From Microbacterium sp. EST19A (lineage in GTDB: Bacteria > Actinomycetota > Actinomycetes > Actinomycetales > Microbacteriaceae), in contig NZ_JAHXYZ010000002.1 in NCBI RefSeq assembly GCF_019969685.1, positions 310,001-374,000 on the forward strand: a stretch of 64,000 nucleotides of DNA, in the 5' to 3' direction. Both the position numbers and the translations under genes were made by a program. Shown in pieces: positions 62,235 through 64,000 of the stretch (position 1 is the first letter of the stretch; each line of letters opens with the position of its first letter). The notes under the pieces were generated by a model. That model worked only from the letters and a program-made list of their open reading frames with translations, did no database searches and was not told the DNA's origin.

Positions 62235-63536
62235 TCAGTACGCGAGCAGCGCCGCCCTGGTCGCTCGTGTGCGGATCAGGAGTGCGCGCTCATCCTCGGC
62301 CGCGAGCGGATCACGCCCGGTGATCGCCCGCTGGCGGACCGATGCCAGCGCCGTCGCGTCTTTGATGAACTCCCGCATGAGCGGACGCCGATCTCCGCGC
62401 AGCTGCGCCGCCCAGGAGAGCCCCACCTTGCGTCCGGCCGGCGTCGCGAGCATGGTGACCTCCTCGGGCGTGAACCAGCCCGCGGCCGCATACTCGCCGA
62501 GGCGCGACTTCGTGAGACGCGCCTCCTCACGGCGCAGCATGATGATCCCGAAGATGAAGCCGAGGAAGAGCGGCACCTGGAGGGTGAAGTACAGGCCGAA
62601 GAAGTCGGCGAACGTCGCCGAACCGTTCCACAGGGCATGCAGCACGATCGCTCCGAGCATGCCGAGGAGGCCGGCCCCGAGGGCGACACCGGCCGACGCG
62701 TGACGACGCGCGGCGAGTCCGATCGCGAAGCCGGTGAGCGAGGTGAACATGGCGTGCGCGAAAGGCGAGAGCAGGGCGCGCACCACGAAGGTCACCGTGA
62801 GCTGCTCGCCGCCGCCCTCGATCAGGCTGATCGCGAAGTACTGGATGTTCTCGGTGAACGCGAACCCGGCGCCCACCAGAGCACCGTAGACGACACCGTC
62901 GACAGGACCGTCGAATGCGCGGCGCGCGACCAGGAAGATCAGGAAGACTCCGAAGCCCTTCCAGAACTCCTCGACGATCGGCGCCTGCACCACCGCCGAG
63001 AACGTCTCCCCGCGTTGGCCGACGAGCAGAGTGAGCCCCAGGTCGACGAGGAGCGTCAGTCCGATCGCCGCGATGGCCCCCCAGGCGATGGCGAAGAACA
63101 CGAGTCGCTTCGGCTCGGGCTCCCAGCGGTCGATCATGCGCACCCCGAGGAAGACGATCGTGAGCGGGATGAGAGCGAGCACGAGTCCGATGACGGAGGC
63201 CATCGGACCGAGGGCCCAGCCGAAGTAGCCGATCAGGGCGAGGAGCAGGAAGCCCAGGAATGCGAAGAGCCAGATCGAGACGGTGCGACCCTTCCGCGTC
63301 GGCACGGGCAGCGCCGGCAGCGACGGAGCCGGCGAGGGCGCGACGGGGGCCGGCGGCGTGTAGGGGGTCGGCTGAGCGAGCGCCGACGCGTAGCCGGGCT
63401 GGGCCGAGAACTGCGGCGGAGTGTACGGCGACTGCGCGTACTGCGGCGCCGAGTACTGCGCCGTGTTCGGCGGCTGCGCAGGCGGCGGCGTGTAGGGCGA
63501 CGGCTGCTGCGGCTGGGGAGGTCCTCCGAGACTCAT
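62235..63536 (-). CDS. PrsW-family intramembrane metalloprotease
   Basis: 433 residues. Residues 1-80 are a proline/glutamine/tyrosine-rich cytoplasmic region with four copies of Y-T-P-P (positions about 15, 38, 59) or Q-Y/Y-T variants. The membrane domain carries the PrsW motifs E189-E190-x-x-K193, F-T-E-N at 227-230, H261-A-M-F-T and H300-A-L-W-N. PrsW cleaves anti-sigma factors in Bacillus; the substrate here is unknown. No sigma/anti-sigma gene is in the window. Confidence 0.92.
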   Translation of the reverse strand: MSLGGPPQPQQPSPYTPPPAQPPNTAQYSAPQYAQSPYTPPQFSAQPGYASALAQPTPYTPPAPVAPSPAPSLPALPVPTRKGRTVSIWLFAFLGFLLLALIGYFGWALGPMASVIGLVLALIPLTIVFLGVRMIDRWEPEPKRLVFFAIAWGAIAAIGLTLLVDLGLTLLVGQRGETFSAVVQAPIVEEFWKGFGVFLIFLVARRAFDGPVDGVVYGALVGAGFAFTENIQYFAISLIEGGGEQLTVTFVVRALLSPFAHAMFTSLTGFAIGLAARRHASAGVALGAGLLGMLGAIVLHALWNGSATFADFFGLYFTLQVPLFLGFIFGIIMLRREEARLTKSRLGEYAAAGWFTPEEVTMLATPAGRKVGLSWAAQLRGDRRPLMREFIKDATALASVRQRAITGRDPLAAEDERALLIRTRATRAALLAY

Positions 63537-63625
63537 AGCAGAAGCTTATGGGGCACAAGCCTCATCGCTCGGTTCTGGCGGAGACCTCCAGGCGGCGATC
63601 CCCCGCCACCGGGTAGCGTAGAAGC

Positions 63626-64000
63626 ATGCGGTTCGCTCATCTGCGCCGTCCTGATTCCCCTCTCGCGGTTCTCGCCGTGGTGCAGGATTCGGACGCCATC
63701 CTCGTCTCTGACCTCCTCAACGATGCTCCTGCGACCCTGCAGAAGCTCATCGAGAGAGGTGACGGGGTACTCGACGAGTTGCGCGCCGCCCTCGCCGACG
63801 GCACCGCACCGCGGCATCCCCTCGGCGATTGGGAGTTCGATTCCGCCGTGCTCGCTCCCCCGGCCGTGCTGGCGGTCGGCCTGAACTACGCCGCGCACTC
63901 GAGCGAGCTCGGACTCAAGACCGACTCCGCGCCGACCGTGTTCACGCTGTGGCCGAACTCGTTGAACGGGCACGAGCAGATCACGTCATGGACGCGAGCG
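63626..64000 (+). CDS. Fumarylacetoacetate hydrolase family protein (5' part)
   Basis: The first 125 residues are inside the window; the gene continues past the right edge. N-terminal domain with M-R-F-A-H-L-R-R-P and the start of the catalytic domain, V-G-L-N-Y-A-A-H-S-S-E-L-G, typical of FAH-family enzymes that hydrolyse or decarboxylate acylpyruvates. Substrate unknown. Confidence 0.85.
   Translation, partial: MRFAHLRRPDSPLAVLAVVQDSDAILVSDLLNDAPATLQKLIERGDGVLDELRAALADGTAPRHPLGDWEFDSAVLAPPAVLAVGLNYAAHSSELGLKTDSAPTVFTLWPNSLNGHEQITSWTRA

Overview
The window is high-GC DNA (about 70% by eye) from an actinobacterium, most likely Microbacterium or a close relative in Microbacteriaceae. Three things point there: the actinobacterial gene chain hflX-dapF-miaA-miaB-recX-recA-clgR-pgsA-ftsK-rnj-dapA-thyA-dapB-pnp, the many GTG/TTG starts with 1- or 4-base stop/start overlaps, and families typical of the group (DUF3046, DUF5302, CE1758/CE1759 flavin proteins, ClgR). 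I found no rRNA, tRNA, CRISPR array, insertion sequence or prophage.

Region 1 (1-26.6 kb) is a conserved housekeeping core, mostly on the minus strand. It covers ribosome rescue and tRNA modification (HflX, MiaA, MiaB), recombination (RecA, RecX), lysine/DAP synthesis (DapF, DapA, DapB), phospholipid synthesis (PgsA), chromosome translocation (FtsK), RNA decay (RNase J, PNPase), thymidylate and folate metabolism (ThyA, DfrA) and the ClgR regulator. Embedded in it are a small plus-strand redox group (membrane-tethered thioredoxin, DUF4395, OsmC), an orphan EF-Tu domain-II protein, and an aldo/keto-reductase-like protein in which all four catalytic residues are replaced.

Region 2 (26.6-56.8 kb) separates pnp from rpsO, which are usually close neighbours in actinobacteria. 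It looks like an accessory block. It carries UDP-glucose dehydrogenase; a glycosyltransferase fused to an SGNH hydrolase; a DedA protein; a C4-dicarboxylate symporter with its two-component system; a flavin monooxygenase/FMN reductase pair; an acyltransferase and a serine hydrolase; the EfeUOB iron importer behind a DtxR-like box; and a catabolic locus. The catabolic locus has a GntR regulator, two amidohydrolases, a five-gene peptide-type ABC importer and an MFS carrier, arranged around TGGTAT operator-like sites. The block ends with a winged-helix regulator and a membrane protein behind two identical-type palindromes.

Region 3 (56.8-64 kb) holds rpsO, an MFS exporter, YceI, an FKBP isomerase, a GntR/FCD regulator coupled to a soluble Cache-domain protein, an alpha/beta hydrolase, a PrsW-type protease and the start of a fumarylacetoacetate-hydrolase family gene.

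The observations I rate highest are the degenerate aldo/keto reductase, the FCD regulator with altered metal ligands next to a stand-alone Cache protein, the strong recurrence of the hexamer GGATGC/GCATCC on both strands and in different reading frames, a shared MarR-like operator in front of two distant loci, and the pnp/rpsO separation. I cannot say that any of these is a proven new system.
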